Shown here piece by piece: positions 8,624 to 17,294 of a DNA stretch of 64,000 bases. A model generated the notes under the pieces. That model was not told the origin of the DNA. It ran no database searches and worked only from the letters and a program-made list of their open reading frames with translations. Location: positions 1 through 64,000 of the forward strand of contig DASVAW010000164.1 in the NCBI GenBank assembly GCA_036376135.1, given 5' to 3'. The translations under genes were made by a program, and so were the position numbers. Position 1 is the first letter of the stretch. The number at the start of each line of letters is the position of its first letter. This DNA is from Candidatus Polarisedimenticolaceae bacterium. GTDB lineage: Bacteria; Acidobacteriota; Polarisedimenticolia; Polarisedimenticolales; DASRJG01.

Positions 8624-9877
8624 TCACTCGTAACGAAGGGTCTGGGCCGGGTCGACCGACGCGGCGCGTCGCGCCGGGAAATACGCCGCGAGCAGTCCCA
8701 CCGCGCCGAGGATCCCGGCCGAGGCGAGGCCCACCGAGAGGGAGAGCGTGGGCTTGCCGAGGAATTGCAGGGCCTCGTTGCCGTCCGTCGGGATCATCCC
8801 GAGGATCGCGACGAGGAACGTGGCGCCGACGAGACCGAGCAGCCCCCCGGTCAGCGTGTAGGCGAGCCCCTCGAGCAGGAGCGGAGCGGTGATCCATGCC
8901 GGCCGGGCGCCCAGCGCCATCTTCACGCCGATCTCGCGCGTACGCTCCTTCACGGTCGCGTACATGATGTTCGCAACCCCGACGCCGCCGATCGTGAGCG
9001 TGAGCCCGCCGATGATCCCGAGGAAGATCTGGATGCCGAGAAGGACGTTGCGCGTGATCCTGCCGCTCTCGACGGTATCCCAGCACCCCAACGCCGGCTC
9101 GTCGGCCGGGTCGAACCCGTACCGGGGGCTGAGCAGCTCCCGCACGCGCGTGATCGCCGCCTTCATCTGGTCGGGGTCCCGCGGGCGGATCACGACGTTC
9201 GCGAGGCGATCGCGCCCGAACTGCGCGCGGAAGGTCTGGATGGGGATCACGGCGTTCGACGCATCGGGGCCGCCGTACGTCCCCATCTGCATCTTCTTCT
9301 GCATCACGCCGATCACCGTGTAGGGGACGTTGTTGACCAGGACCACGTTCCCGACCGGCTCCTCCTTGGCGAAGAGCTGCTCGGCGAGCTCGTTTCCGAG
9401 GAAGATCACGCGGCGGCGATGCTCGTCGTCGAGGTCGTTGATGAAGCGTCCCCCCTGGCGGGCGATGTGATTGCGCAGGTCGCCATACTCGCGCGTGGTC
9501 CCGGTGACGCGCGCGTTGATCGTCGTGCGCCCCCACGTCAGGCTCGTCTGCCAGCTGCGCATTTCGCCTACGATCCCGTCGAGCTCGGGCATGCGCTCGC
9601 GCAGCATCGCGACGTCGTCGATCCGCGGCCGGATGGGCCGCCCCGGAGGAAGCCCCTGCCACCCCTTCGTCGTCTCGCCGGGCCAGAAGACCCCGATTCC
9701 CGACCCCATCCCCGCCATGTTGGTCGACATCTGTTTCCGCAGTCCCTCGCCGAAGGCGAGCAGCAGCAGGAGGGCCACGGTGCCCCACGCGATCGCGGCG
9801 ATCGTGAGGTAGGCGCGCTTGCGCTGGATGCGCGACGAGGTCCAGAACAGCTGGAGGACGACCGAGGAGGAGCTCAT
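8624..9877 (-). CDS. MacB-like ABC transporter permease
   Basis: The 417-residue product has an N-terminal membrane helix (ayLTIAAIAWGTVALLLLLAFG region, residues 20-42), a large periplasmic MacB-type domain (about 50-270), and three C-terminal helices containing the FtsX signature GVGVANIMYATVKERTREIG and the end motif PARRAASVDPAQTLRYE. This is the usual MacB/FtsX permease plan without a fused ATPase. The start at 9877 was chosen because it begins just before the hydrophobic helix region; an upstream extension to 9943 is rich in Arg and unlike family members. It probably pairs with the permease at 9886 as a heterodimer. Confidence 0.9.
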   Translation of the reverse strand: MSSSSVVLQLFWTSSRIQRKRAYLTIAAIAWGTVALLLLLAFGEGLRKQMSTNMAGMGSGIGVFWPGETTKGWQGLPPGRPIRPRIDDVAMLRERMPELDGIVGEMRSWQTSLTWGRTTINARVTGTTREYGDLRNHIARQGGRFINDLDDEHRRRVIFLGNELAEQLFAKEEPVGNVVLVNNVPYTVIGVMQKKMQMGTYGGPDASNAVIPIQTFRAQFGRDRLANVVIRPRDPDQMKAAITRVRELLSPRYGFDPADEPALGCWDTVESGRITRNVLLGIQIFLGIIGGLTLTIGGVGVANIMYATVKERTREIGVKMALGARPAWITAPLLLEGLAYTLTGGLLGLVGATFLVAILGMIPTDGNEALQFLGKPTLSLSVGLASAGILGAVGLLAAYFPARRAASVDPAQTLRYE

Positions 9878-9885
9878 GCGCGCCC

Positions 9886-11115
9886 CTACAGCTTCATCGC
9901 GACGACGGGGTCGAGGCTCGCGGCGTCCCGCGCCGGGAACCACCCCGCCAACACGCCGATCAGCCCGAGCAGTCCCGCGGTGACGCCGGCGACGAAGGGG
10001 GAGATCGTCGGGGTCCCCACGTACTCGGACAGGCCCAGCGACGGGAAGATCGCGCAGATCGACCAGGAGAGGCCGAGCCCGATCGCGCCGCCGACCGCGG
10101 TGAGCAGGAGGGTCTCGACGATGAACTGGGAGAGGATCCAGCGCGAGCGCGCGCCCAGCGCCATCTTGATGCCGATCTCGCGCGTCCGCTCCTCGACGAC
10201 GACGTTCATGATGTTCGACACGCCGATCCCGCCGACGACGAGGGTCAGCGAGCCGACGATCCCGAGGAACGCCTGGAACGCGAGCATGAAGGTGTCGAGG
10301 AACTTCGTCCCCTCGGTCGTGTCCCAGATTCCGATCGCCTCCTTGTCCTTGGGGTCGAAGCGGTGCTTGCCCGCGACGATCTCGAGGACCTGGGTCTTCG
10401 CGGCCTCGGTCTTCGCGACGTCCTTCGCGCGGAAGATGAAGTTGTCCACGTACTCGGCGCCGGTCAGGGCGCGGAAGGTGCTTCCGGGGATCCAGGCCTT
10501 GTCCTGGTCGCGCCCGCTGTACGACGAGTCCTGCTCCTTCTCGATCATCACGCCGACGACGGTGAACGGCGATCCCTGGACGAGCACGGTTTTTCCGACC
10601 GGGTCGGTCTCCCCGAAGATGTTGGTCGCGAGCTTGTCCCCGAGGAAGACGACGCGGCGTTGCTGCTGCTCGTCGAGGTCGTTGATCCAGCGGCCCCCGG
10701 AGCGGGGGATGACGTTGCGCATCTCGCCGTAGACGGGGACGACGCCGGAGACGTCGGCGGGAACCGTCTTGGACCCGAAGGTCATCTTCAGGGTGTTCAT
10801 GTATTCGCCGCTGATTCCGCCGACGAGATCGGCCCGGGCGGCGACGAGCTGCATGTCCTCCTCGGCGAGACGGATGCGCCGGCCGCGGCCGAGGCCCTCG
10901 AACGGGATCGAGGTGCGCGAGGGCCAGGCGATGCAGATCGCGTCGCCCAGCCCGTTCTGCGCCTTGATCAGCTGCTTGTGCAGCCCCTGCCCGAAGGCCA
11001 GGAGCAGGCTCACCGCCACGGTGCCCCAGACGATCCCGAAGGTCGTCAGGAACGTGCGCAGCTTCTGGCTGCGCAGGTCCCGCGCGAGCTGCTTCAGGCC
11101 GACCCCGATGCCCAC
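9886..11115 (-). CDS. MacB-like ABC transporter permease
   Basis: The 409-residue protein has the same plan as its neighbour: helix 1 (residues about 20-42, FLTTFGIVWGTVAVSLLLAFG), periplasmic MacB domain, and three C-terminal helices with GIGVSNIMNVVVEERTREIG and WFPARDAASLDPVVAMKL. It starts at GTG 4 bases after the adaptor's stop and is followed after 8 bases by the second permease. Two different permease genes side by side suggest a heterodimeric tripartite efflux pump; the substrate is not known. Confidence 0.9.
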   Translation of the reverse strand: MGIGVGLKQLARDLRSQKLRTFLTTFGIVWGTVAVSLLLAFGQGLHKQLIKAQNGLGDAICIAWPSRTSIPFEGLGRGRRIRLAEEDMQLVAARADLVGGISGEYMNTLKMTFGSKTVPADVSGVVPVYGEMRNVIPRSGGRWINDLDEQQQRRVVFLGDKLATNIFGETDPVGKTVLVQGSPFTVVGVMIEKEQDSSYSGRDQDKAWIPGSTFRALTGAEYVDNFIFRAKDVAKTEAAKTQVLEIVAGKHRFDPKDKEAIGIWDTTEGTKFLDTFMLAFQAFLGIVGSLTLVVGGIGVSNIMNVVVEERTREIGIKMALGARSRWILSQFIVETLLLTAVGGAIGLGLSWSICAIFPSLGLSEYVGTPTISPFVAGVTAGLLGLIGVLAGWFPARDAASLDPVVAMKL

Positions 11116-11119
11116 GGCG

Positions 11120-12226
11120 CTACCCCTTGATCTCTCGCGGGGGCCGCTCGATGACGCGATCGCCCGCCTTCAGCCCCTCGACCACCTCGACGTTGAGGCC
11201 GTCGGAGAGGCCGGTCTTGATCTCGACCTTGCGCGGCTCGTCCTTGGGGCCCGCCCCCGGGAGCTCGACGAACGCCTTCTTGCCCGCGTCCTCGAAGGTC
11301 ACGAGGCGCTCGGCGACGAGGACGATGTCCTTCTTCTCCCGGATCACGACGTCGGCGTTGGCGGAGTACCCGGCGCGCAGCACGGCGTGCTGGCCCGGGT
11401 CGAGCTCGATCTCGACCTCGAAGAGCTTGGAGTTGTCGCGCTCGATCGCCTGCGGGGCGATCCGCGTCACGATCCCGGTGACGGCGGCGTCGGGGAGGGC
11501 GCCGATCTTGAGACGGGCGGGGAGGCCGACCTGGAGCTTGCCGACGTCGATCTCGTCCACGGTCCCCTTGAAGATGAGGTCGCCCATCGGCGCGATCGTC
11601 GCGAGCTCGGTCCCCGCCTGGTACGAGGTCAGCGGCACGACCGGATCGCCGGGGTTCACCGCCCGCGACAACACGGTCCCGCCCGCGGGCGCGCGGACGA
11701 CCGACTCCATCTGGTTCGAACCGCTGGTGATCCGCCCCTTCTTGACGAGGTCGAGGTTGTCCTGCGCCTGCGCCACCGAGATCCGGGTCCGCTCGAAGGA
11801 CTCGCGCCTCGCATCGAGGTCGCCGCGGGGGACGATCCCCGACGCTCCCAGCTCGTTGGCGCGGCGGAAATCCGCCTCGGCCCGCTCGAAGGCGGCCTGC
11901 GCGAGCTCGAGGGTCCGCTGCGCCTCGACGACTTCCTGGGGGGTGGGGTCGGGGACGATCTCGAAGAGGATCTGTCCCGCTTGGACGGTGTCGCCGACGT
12001 CCACGGCGGCCTTGCGGACGATGCCGGAGATCTTGGACTTCACCTGGAACTTGAGCCGGGGCTCGATCTTGCCGACCGCCACCGCCTTCTCGGTGATGGA
12101 GCCGGTCACGACCTCCACGGTCTTGATCCCGGGACCCGCGTCGCGCCCCGAAAGCCAGGCGTAAGCTCCCAGCGCGGCCGCCGCGACGACGGCGAGGATG
12201 AGGACTCCTCGGATGACCTTCTTCAT
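11120..12226 (-). CDS. Periplasmic adaptor (MacA/HlyD family) of ABC efflux pump
   Basis: The 368-residue protein has an N-terminal anchor (MKKVIRGVLILAVVAAAALGAYAW), a lipoyl/barrel-sandwich half at about 45-75 (VAVGKIEPRLKFQVKSKISG), a helical hairpin at about 95-170, the second lipoyl half (VRAPAGGTVLSRAVNPGDPV), then beta-barrel and membrane-proximal domains. This is the MacA-type order. The ATG follows GGGAGG. It is the first gene of the minus-strand operon with two permeases and an ATPase and should link them to an outer-membrane channel encoded elsewhere. Confidence 0.9.
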   Translation of the reverse strand: MKKVIRGVLILAVVAAAALGAYAWLSGRDAGPGIKTVEVVTGSITEKAVAVGKIEPRLKFQVKSKISGIVRKAAVDVGDTVQAGQILFEIVPDPTPQEVVEAQRTLELAQAAFERAEADFRRANELGASGIVPRGDLDARRESFERTRISVAQAQDNLDLVKKGRITSGSNQMESVVRAPAGGTVLSRAVNPGDPVVPLTSYQAGTELATIAPMGDLIFKGTVDEIDVGKLQVGLPARLKIGALPDAAVTGIVTRIAPQAIERDNSKLFEVEIELDPGQHAVLRAGYSANADVVIREKKDIVLVAERLVTFEDAGKKAFVELPGAGPKDEPRKVEIKTGLSDGLNVEVVEGLKAGDRVIERPPREIKG

Positions 12227-12351
12227 GGGTGCCTCCCGGAACGGCGGGCGCCGCCCTCCGCCTGGGTAGTACGCGCGGGCCTTTCGAGATGTTCCCGCGG
12301 AGCGGGCGAACGGTTGAAAGGTGCGGGTGGGCGGCGCCGGCGGAACGGGGT

Positions 12352-12380
12352 TTGACGCCGCCCCCCGGCTCCGCGAGAAT
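12352..12380 (+). promoter_or_regulatory. Promoter for the triple-adaptor operon
   Basis: TTGACG at 12352-12357 and GAGAAT at 12375-12380 are 17 bases apart, a good sigma-70-like pair. The expected start of transcription near 12387 is only about 6 bases before the ATG at 12393, where no ribosome site is visible. The mRNA may be nearly leaderless. Confidence 0.5.
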
Positions 12381-12392
12381 CGGCCGAAGCCG

Positions 12393-13589
12393 ATGGCACG
12401 AGCAACCTTCCGTTCTCCGATCCTCGCGAGCGCCCTTGCCCTCCTCGCGCCGGCGTGTTCGGGGTCCCGCGCCGATCGGACCTCCGATCCGGTCGGCGAT
12501 CTCGAGGTCCATCGCGGCCCCTTCGTCGAGACGGTCCTGCTGACCGGCGCCTTGGAGGCCGAGCGCTCCGCCGACCTGGGGGTTCCGAGGATCCCCGGCG
12601 GGACGTCGATCCGCTGGCTCGAGGCGGACGGCGCGCGCGTGAAGGCGGGGCAGAAGGTCGTCGAGTTCGACGGGGCGTCGTTCGGTCGCGACCTGGAGGA
12701 GAAGAAGGTCCAGCGCCGCCAGGCGGAAAGCGACCTCGAGCAGCGCATCGCCGAGGTTGCCGCCCGCAACGCCGACAAGGCGTTCGCGGTCGAGCAGCGG
12801 CGGCTCGCGCTCGAAAAGGCGAAATCCGAGGCGGAGGTTCCGGCCGAGCTCCTCGCCGCGCGGCAGTGGCAGGAGCGTCAGCTCGCCCTCGAGCGCGCGA
12901 AGGTCGAATACGCCAAGGCCCTCGAGGACGAGAAAGCCTCGGCCCAGGCCGGGGAGGAGGACATCGAGCAGCGCCGGATCAACCTCCAGAAGGCCGCGCG
13001 CGAGATCGCCGTCGCCGAGACGGCGCTGTCCGAGATGACCCTCGTGGCGCCCACCGACGGGATCCTCGTTCATGCCGACCACATGTGGGAGGGGCGGAAG
13101 CTGCAGGTCGGCGACACCGTCTGGATGGGCGTCACCGTCGTCCGCATCCCCGACCTCGCCGCGATGCGCGTCCAGGCGCAGCTGAGCGACGTCGACGATG
13201 GGCGGATCGCCCCCGGCATGCGCGTGCGCTGCGTCCTCGACACCTACCCGGAGCTGGAGTTCCCCGGGAAGATCGTCGAGGTCCAGGCCGTCGCCCGCGA
13301 GGCCGAGCGATTCTCGCCGCGCCGGATGTTCCCGACCGTCGTCACGCTCGACAGGACCGATCCCGAGAGGATGCGGCCCGGGATGTCCGTCCGCGTCGAG
13401 GTCGAGGCGGCGAGGCGGGAAGGGGCCCTCCTGGCGCCGCGCGCGGGCCTCGACCTGGCGGCGGACCCGGTCGTCGCCCGCCTGCGCGGCGGGGAGCGCA
13501 GGCCCGTGAAGCTCGGCCCGTGCAACGCGAGCGTGTGCATCGTCGAGGAGGGGCTGGAGGAGGGGCGCGTGCTCGAGGCGACGCCGTGA
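12393..13589 (+). CDS. HlyD-type adaptor lipoprotein (first of three)
   Basis: The 398-residue product begins with a signal sequence ending at cysteine 22 (ALLAPAC), so it is probably a lipoprotein. It has a split lipoyl domain (GALEAERSADLGVPRI near 50-65 and MTLVAPTDGILVHADHMW near 215), a long charged helical hairpin between them (about 105-205), and a beta-barrel domain after. It is an adaptor of the MacA/HlyD/RND type. The start was chosen at M25 of a longer frame because the signal sequence starts there. Its stop overlaps the next start (GTGA). Diverges from the four-gene efflux operon on the other strand. Confidence 0.82.
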   Translation: MARATFRSPILASALALLAPACSGSRADRTSDPVGDLEVHRGPFVETVLLTGALEAERSADLGVPRIPGGTSIRWLEADGARVKAGQKVVEFDGASFGRDLEEKKVQRRQAESDLEQRIAEVAARNADKAFAVEQRRLALEKAKSEAEVPAELLAARQWQERQLALERAKVEYAKALEDEKASAQAGEEDIEQRRINLQKAAREIAVAETALSEMTLVAPTDGILVHADHMWEGRKLQVGDTVWMGVTVVRIPDLAAMRVQAQLSDVDDGRIAPGMRVRCVLDTYPELEFPGKIVEVQAVAREAERFSPRRMFPTVVTLDRTDPERMRPGMSVRVEVEAARREGALLAPRAGLDLAADPVVARLRGGERRPVKLGPCNASVCIVEEGLEEGRVLEATP

Positions 13590-14809
13590 AGCGCCGGACG
13601 TGGTTTCTCGGGGGGGCGGTCGCCGTCGCGGCGATCGCCTGGGCGGCCTGGCCGGCCCGCGGGGGCGCCGACGGGGACTGGACCGAGGTGAAACGCGGCG
13701 ACCTCGTCGTCGAGGTCGAAGTGAGCGGGGAGCTCCGCGCCAAGGAGACCGCCGCGCTCGGGCCTCCGCCGATCGAGGATCTCTGGGAGTTCAAGATCTC
13801 GATGCTCGCCCCCGAGGGCTCGCAGGCGAAGGCGGGCCAGCCCGTCATGGCGTTCGACGCCACCGAGCTCGACCGCAAGCTCCAGCAGAAGATCGCCGAG
13901 GCCGACGAGGCGAAGGGGAAGATCGACAAGCGCCGCGCCGACGCGGAGCTCGCCCGCGCGCGCGACGCGCTCCAGCTCGCCGAGGCGGAGGCGAAGGCCC
14001 GGAAGGCGCGCCTGCAGGTCGAGGTGCCGCCGGGGCTGCAGGCCGACCGCGCGTTGTTCACCGCGAAGCTCGAGCTCGAGGAGAGCGAGCGCGAGATCGC
14101 CTACGTCAAGGCCCGGACGCAGGCGGCGCGGCACGCGGAGGAGGTCGCCCTCTCGGCGCTCGAGGGGCAGCGCGGCGCCGCGGAGCGGCGCGTGCGCGAG
14201 ATCCGCGAGGCGATCGCATCGATGACCGTGAAGGCGCCGCGCGAAGGGACCGTCGTCTACGTCTCGAACTGGCGCGACGAGAAGAAGAAGGTCGGCGATT
14301 CGGTCTACAAGACCGAGCGCGTCCTCGAGATCCCCGACCTCGCCTCCCTCGCCGCGAGCGGGAACATCGACGAGGCGGACGCCGGACGGATCCGCCCCGG
14401 GCAGAAGCTCGCGCTGAGGCTCGACGCGCACCCCGACGTGACCTTCGGGGGCCGGATCGTCTCGATCGGCGACACGGTGCAGCGGAAGTCGTGGCGCGAT
14501 CCGCTCAAGGTCGTGAAGCTCGAGATCGAGCTCGACGGCACCGACACGCGACGCATGCGGCCCGGGATGCGGTTCCGGGGGACCGTCGAGGCCGAGCGGG
14601 TCGCGGGCGAGGTCCTCGTTCCGCTCGAGGCGGTGTTCCGCGCCGACGCGGGGCCCGTGGTCTACCGCCGGTCGCTCGGGGGGTACGAGGCCGTCCGGGT
14701 GGACCTCGGCCGGCGGAACGCCACCCACGCCGTGGTGGTGAAAGGGCTCGCCGCGGGGGACCGCGTGGCGCGCCGCGACCTCGCCGCGGCGGACAGGGAG
14801 GGGGCGTGA
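13586..14809 (+). CDS. HlyD-type adaptor (second of three)
   Basis: The 407-residue protein has a membrane anchor near residues 5-23 (WFLGGAVAVAAIAWAAW), then a lipoyl half (VEVEVSGELRAKETAALG), a long Ala/Glu/Lys/Arg-rich hairpin (about 90-205), the second lipoyl half (MTVKAPREGTVVYVSNW) and a beta-barrel. It is a paralogue of the adaptors on either side; all share a W.....KVGD or RVGD stretch after the second lipoyl half. Translation begins at GTG overlapping the previous stop by 4 bases and ends with the same kind of overlap. Confidence 0.85.
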   Translation: MKRRTWFLGGAVAVAAIAWAAWPARGGADGDWTEVKRGDLVVEVEVSGELRAKETAALGPPPIEDLWEFKISMLAPEGSQAKAGQPVMAFDATELDRKLQQKIAEADEAKGKIDKRRADAELARARDALQLAEAEAKARKARLQVEVPPGLQADRALFTAKLELEESEREIAYVKARTQAARHAEEVALSALEGQRGAAERRVREIREAIASMTVKAPREGTVVYVSNWRDEKKKVGDSVYKTERVLEIPDLASLAASGNIDEADAGRIRPGQKLALRLDAHPDVTFGGRIVSIGDTVQRKSWRDPLKVVKLEIELDGTDTRRMRPGMRFRGTVEAERVAGEVLVPLEAVFRADAGPVVYRRSLGGYEAVRVDLGRRNATHAVVVKGLAAGDRVARRDLAAADREGA

Positions 14810-16047
14810 TCCGCGCGTTTCCGCTCGTCACGCTCGGAATCCTCCTCTCCGCCTGCTCGCGCGGCCCCGACGTCCCCACCGTCGAGGTCCAGGAGACGAC
14901 CTTCGAGCGCCGCGTCACGGCCGAGGGGCAGGTCGAGGCGAAGGACGCGACGCCGATCACCGGCCCGATGGACACGGAAGGGGCGATGAAGGTCGCCTGG
15001 ATGGTCCCCGAGGGCTCGCGCGTCGCCGAGGGAGACGTCGTGCTCCGGTTCGATCCGGTGGACATGGAGAAGCTGCTCGCCGACGGCCGCGCCGAACGCG
15101 CGGTCGCGGACAGCAAGCGCACGGGGATGGAGGTCGAGAGCGACGGCGTGCTGCGCAACCTCGACCGCGACGCGGCCCTGGCGCGGGAGGAGCTTTCCGC
15201 ATCGGCGAAGTTCCAGGCGAAGGATCCGGACATCTTCTCCCGCCGCGAGATCATCCAGGCGGAGATCGACCGCGACCTCGCGTCGCGCCGGCTGGCGCAC
15301 GCCGAGGGCTCGCGCGCGGTGCGAAGCCGGATCGCGACGGCCGACCTCGCGCTCGTGGACATCGACCGGCGCAAGGCCGACCTTCGGATCGGCCAGGCGG
15401 AGAAGGGGCTGCGGGCCCTCGAGGTGAAGGCGCCGCACGCGGGGATCGTCGTCTACCAGCGCGACTGGCAGGGGAACACGACCCGCGTGGGGGACACGAT
15501 CTGGCCCGGGGAGGAGGTCGCGGAGATCCCGCGGCTGGACACGATGATCGCCAAGGTGTTCGTGCTCGAGGCGGACGCCGGCGGCCTCGCGGTCGGGCTT
15601 CCGGCGGAGGTCGTTCTCGAGGCGTACCCCGAGGCGCCCGTCCCCGCGAAGATCACCAAGGTGGCGACCCTGGCCAAGCGCCGGATGGGCTGGGTGCCGG
15701 TGCAGTACTTCGAGGTCGAGGTCGCCTTCGATCGGCAGGATCCCGATCGCATGAAGCCCGGCCAGCGCGTTCGCGCGGCTCTGGCCCTCGAGCGCCGGGA
15801 CAAGGCGGTCGTGGTCCCGCGCGGCAGCGTCTTCGAGCGCGAGGGGAAGAAGGTCGTCTACCGCCGGAACGGCCGCGGCTTCGAGCCCGTCGAGGTCGCG
15901 CTCGGCCCGGCCGCCGTCGGGAACGTCGTCATCGAGAAGGGGCTCGCCGCGGGCGAGCGGATCGCGCTGCGCGACCCCGAGGCGGAGGAGCGCTCCGACG
16001 GCGAGAAGCCCGCGTCGGGACCCTCCTCGCCGAGGTCGGCGTCGTGA
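14806..16047 (+). CDS. HlyD-type adaptor lipoprotein (third of three)
   Basis: The 413-residue product carries a clean lipobox (ILLSAC, cysteine 17). It has the same order of parts: lipoyl half at about 38-60, hairpin about 90-205, second lipoyl half (LEVKAPHAGIVVYQRDW), then beta-barrel and membrane-proximal domains. The C-terminal 20 residues are charged and low in complexity (EERSDGEKPASGP). GTG start and stop both overlap neighbours by 4 bases, so all four genes of this operon are tightly coupled. Confidence 0.85.
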   Translation: MIRAFPLVTLGILLSACSRGPDVPTVEVQETTFERRVTAEGQVEAKDATPITGPMDTEGAMKVAWMVPEGSRVAEGDVVLRFDPVDMEKLLADGRAERAVADSKRTGMEVESDGVLRNLDRDAALAREELSASAKFQAKDPDIFSRREIIQAEIDRDLASRRLAHAEGSRAVRSRIATADLALVDIDRRKADLRIGQAEKGLRALEVKAPHAGIVVYQRDWQGNTTRVGDTIWPGEEVAEIPRLDTMIAKVFVLEADAGGLAVGLPAEVVLEAYPEAPVPAKITKVATLAKRRMGWVPVQYFEVEVAFDRQDPDRMKPGQRVRAALALERRDKAVVVPRGSVFEREGKKVVYRRNGRGFEPVEVALGPAAVGNVVIEKGLAAGERIALRDPEAEERSDGEKPASGPSSPRSAS

Positions 16048-17276
16048 CGCCGCAGGAGTCGCTCCAGGCGGCGCTCGAGAACCTCGCCGCGCACAAGCTC
16101 CGCTCCGCGCTCACCATGCTCGGGATGATCTTCGGCGTGGGCGCCGTGATCGCGATGCTCTCCATCGGGGCGGGGGCGGAGCGGCAGTCGATGGAGATGA
16201 TCGAGCGCATGGGACTGCGCAACGTGCTCGTCCGCGCCAAGGACAAGAAGGAGGAGGAGCTCCGCGAGATCCGGAAGAAGTCGCTCGGCGTCTCCTGGCG
16301 CGACGCGCAGGGGATCGAGGACGGCGTGCCGGGGGTGGAGAACGCCCTCCCCAAGCTGCTGATCGAGCCGTACAAGGTGCTCGCCCCCGACGCGAAGACC
16401 GAGGCGAAGGTCTGGGGCGTCTCCTCGCGCCACCCCGAGCTCTCGGGCCTCGAGCTCGCCGAAGGGCGGTTCTTCGACGTCCGCGACGAGGCCGAGCACG
16501 CGCAGGTCTGCGTGATCGGACCGAAGGTGCGGCGCGAGCTGTTCGGCTACGACGCGGCGCTGGGGAGACTCGTCAAGGTCAACGACGTGTGGCTCGAGGT
16601 CGTCGGGGTGCTGCGGGCATCGGGGGGCGGATCCTCGTTCGAGGGGGTGCAGGTCGGTTCGACCGCGGAGGAGATCTACCTCCCGGTGACGACGGCCCAG
16701 CGGAAGTTCGACCGTCCGCCGCTGAAGTCGCCGCTCGACGAGATCGTGGTGCGGCTCGACGCCGGCGCCTCGCCGCGGGATGCCGCGACCGCGATCCGCG
16801 GGCTGCTGGAACGGCTGCACGGAGGGGTGGACGACTGGGAGCTCGTCGTTCCGGAGGCCCTGCTCGAGCAGAGCCGGAGGACCCAGCGCCTGTTCAACAT
16901 CGTGATGGGGTGCATCGCCGGGATCTCCCTTCTCGTCGGCGGGATAGGGATCATGAACATCATGCTCGCCACGGTCCTCGAGCGGACCCGCGAGATCGGC
17001 GTGCGCCGCGCGGTCGGCGCCAAGCGCAAGGACATCCGCACGCAGTTCATCGTGGAGTCGTTCTCGATCAGCGCGCTCGGCGGCCTCGCCGGCGTGGCGC
17101 TCGGCGTCGGCATCGCGCAGGTGGTCGCGATGTGGGCGGGATGGCCGACCGTCGTGACCGCGGGCTCGATCGTGCTCTCGACCGGCGTGTCGGTGGCGGT
17201 CGGCCTCGTGTCGGGGATCTACCCGGCGGTGCGCGCCGCCGCGCTCGATCCGATCGAGTCGCTGCGTTACGAGTAG
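16044..17276 (+). CDS. MacB-like ABC permease without a linked ATPase
   Basis: The 410-residue protein has helix 1 at about 20-42 (SALTMLGMIFGVGAVIAMLSIG), a MacB-type periplasmic domain, and three C-terminal helices with GIGIMNIMLATVLERTREIG and the end motif YPAVRAAALDPIESLRYE. It is closer to standard MacB than the two permeases on the other strand. It closes the three-adaptor operon. No ATPase gene follows; the nearest is the one at 7899-8615, which may be shared. Confidence 0.9.
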   Translation: MTPQESLQAALENLAAHKLRSALTMLGMIFGVGAVIAMLSIGAGAERQSMEMIERMGLRNVLVRAKDKKEEELREIRKKSLGVSWRDAQGIEDGVPGVENALPKLLIEPYKVLAPDAKTEAKVWGVSSRHPELSGLELAEGRFFDVRDEAEHAQVCVIGPKVRRELFGYDAALGRLVKVNDVWLEVVGVLRASGGGSSFEGVQVGSTAEEIYLPVTTAQRKFDRPPLKSPLDEIVVRLDAGASPRDAATAIRGLLERLHGGVDDWELVVPEALLEQSRRTQRLFNIVMGCIAGISLLVGGIGIMNIMLATVLERTREIGVRRAVGAKRKDIRTQFIVESFSISALGGLAGVALGVGIAQVVAMWAGWPTVVTAGSIVLSTGVSVAVGLVSGIYPAVRAAALDPIESLRYE

Positions 17277-17294
17277 CGCGACCGTCTCCCGCCG

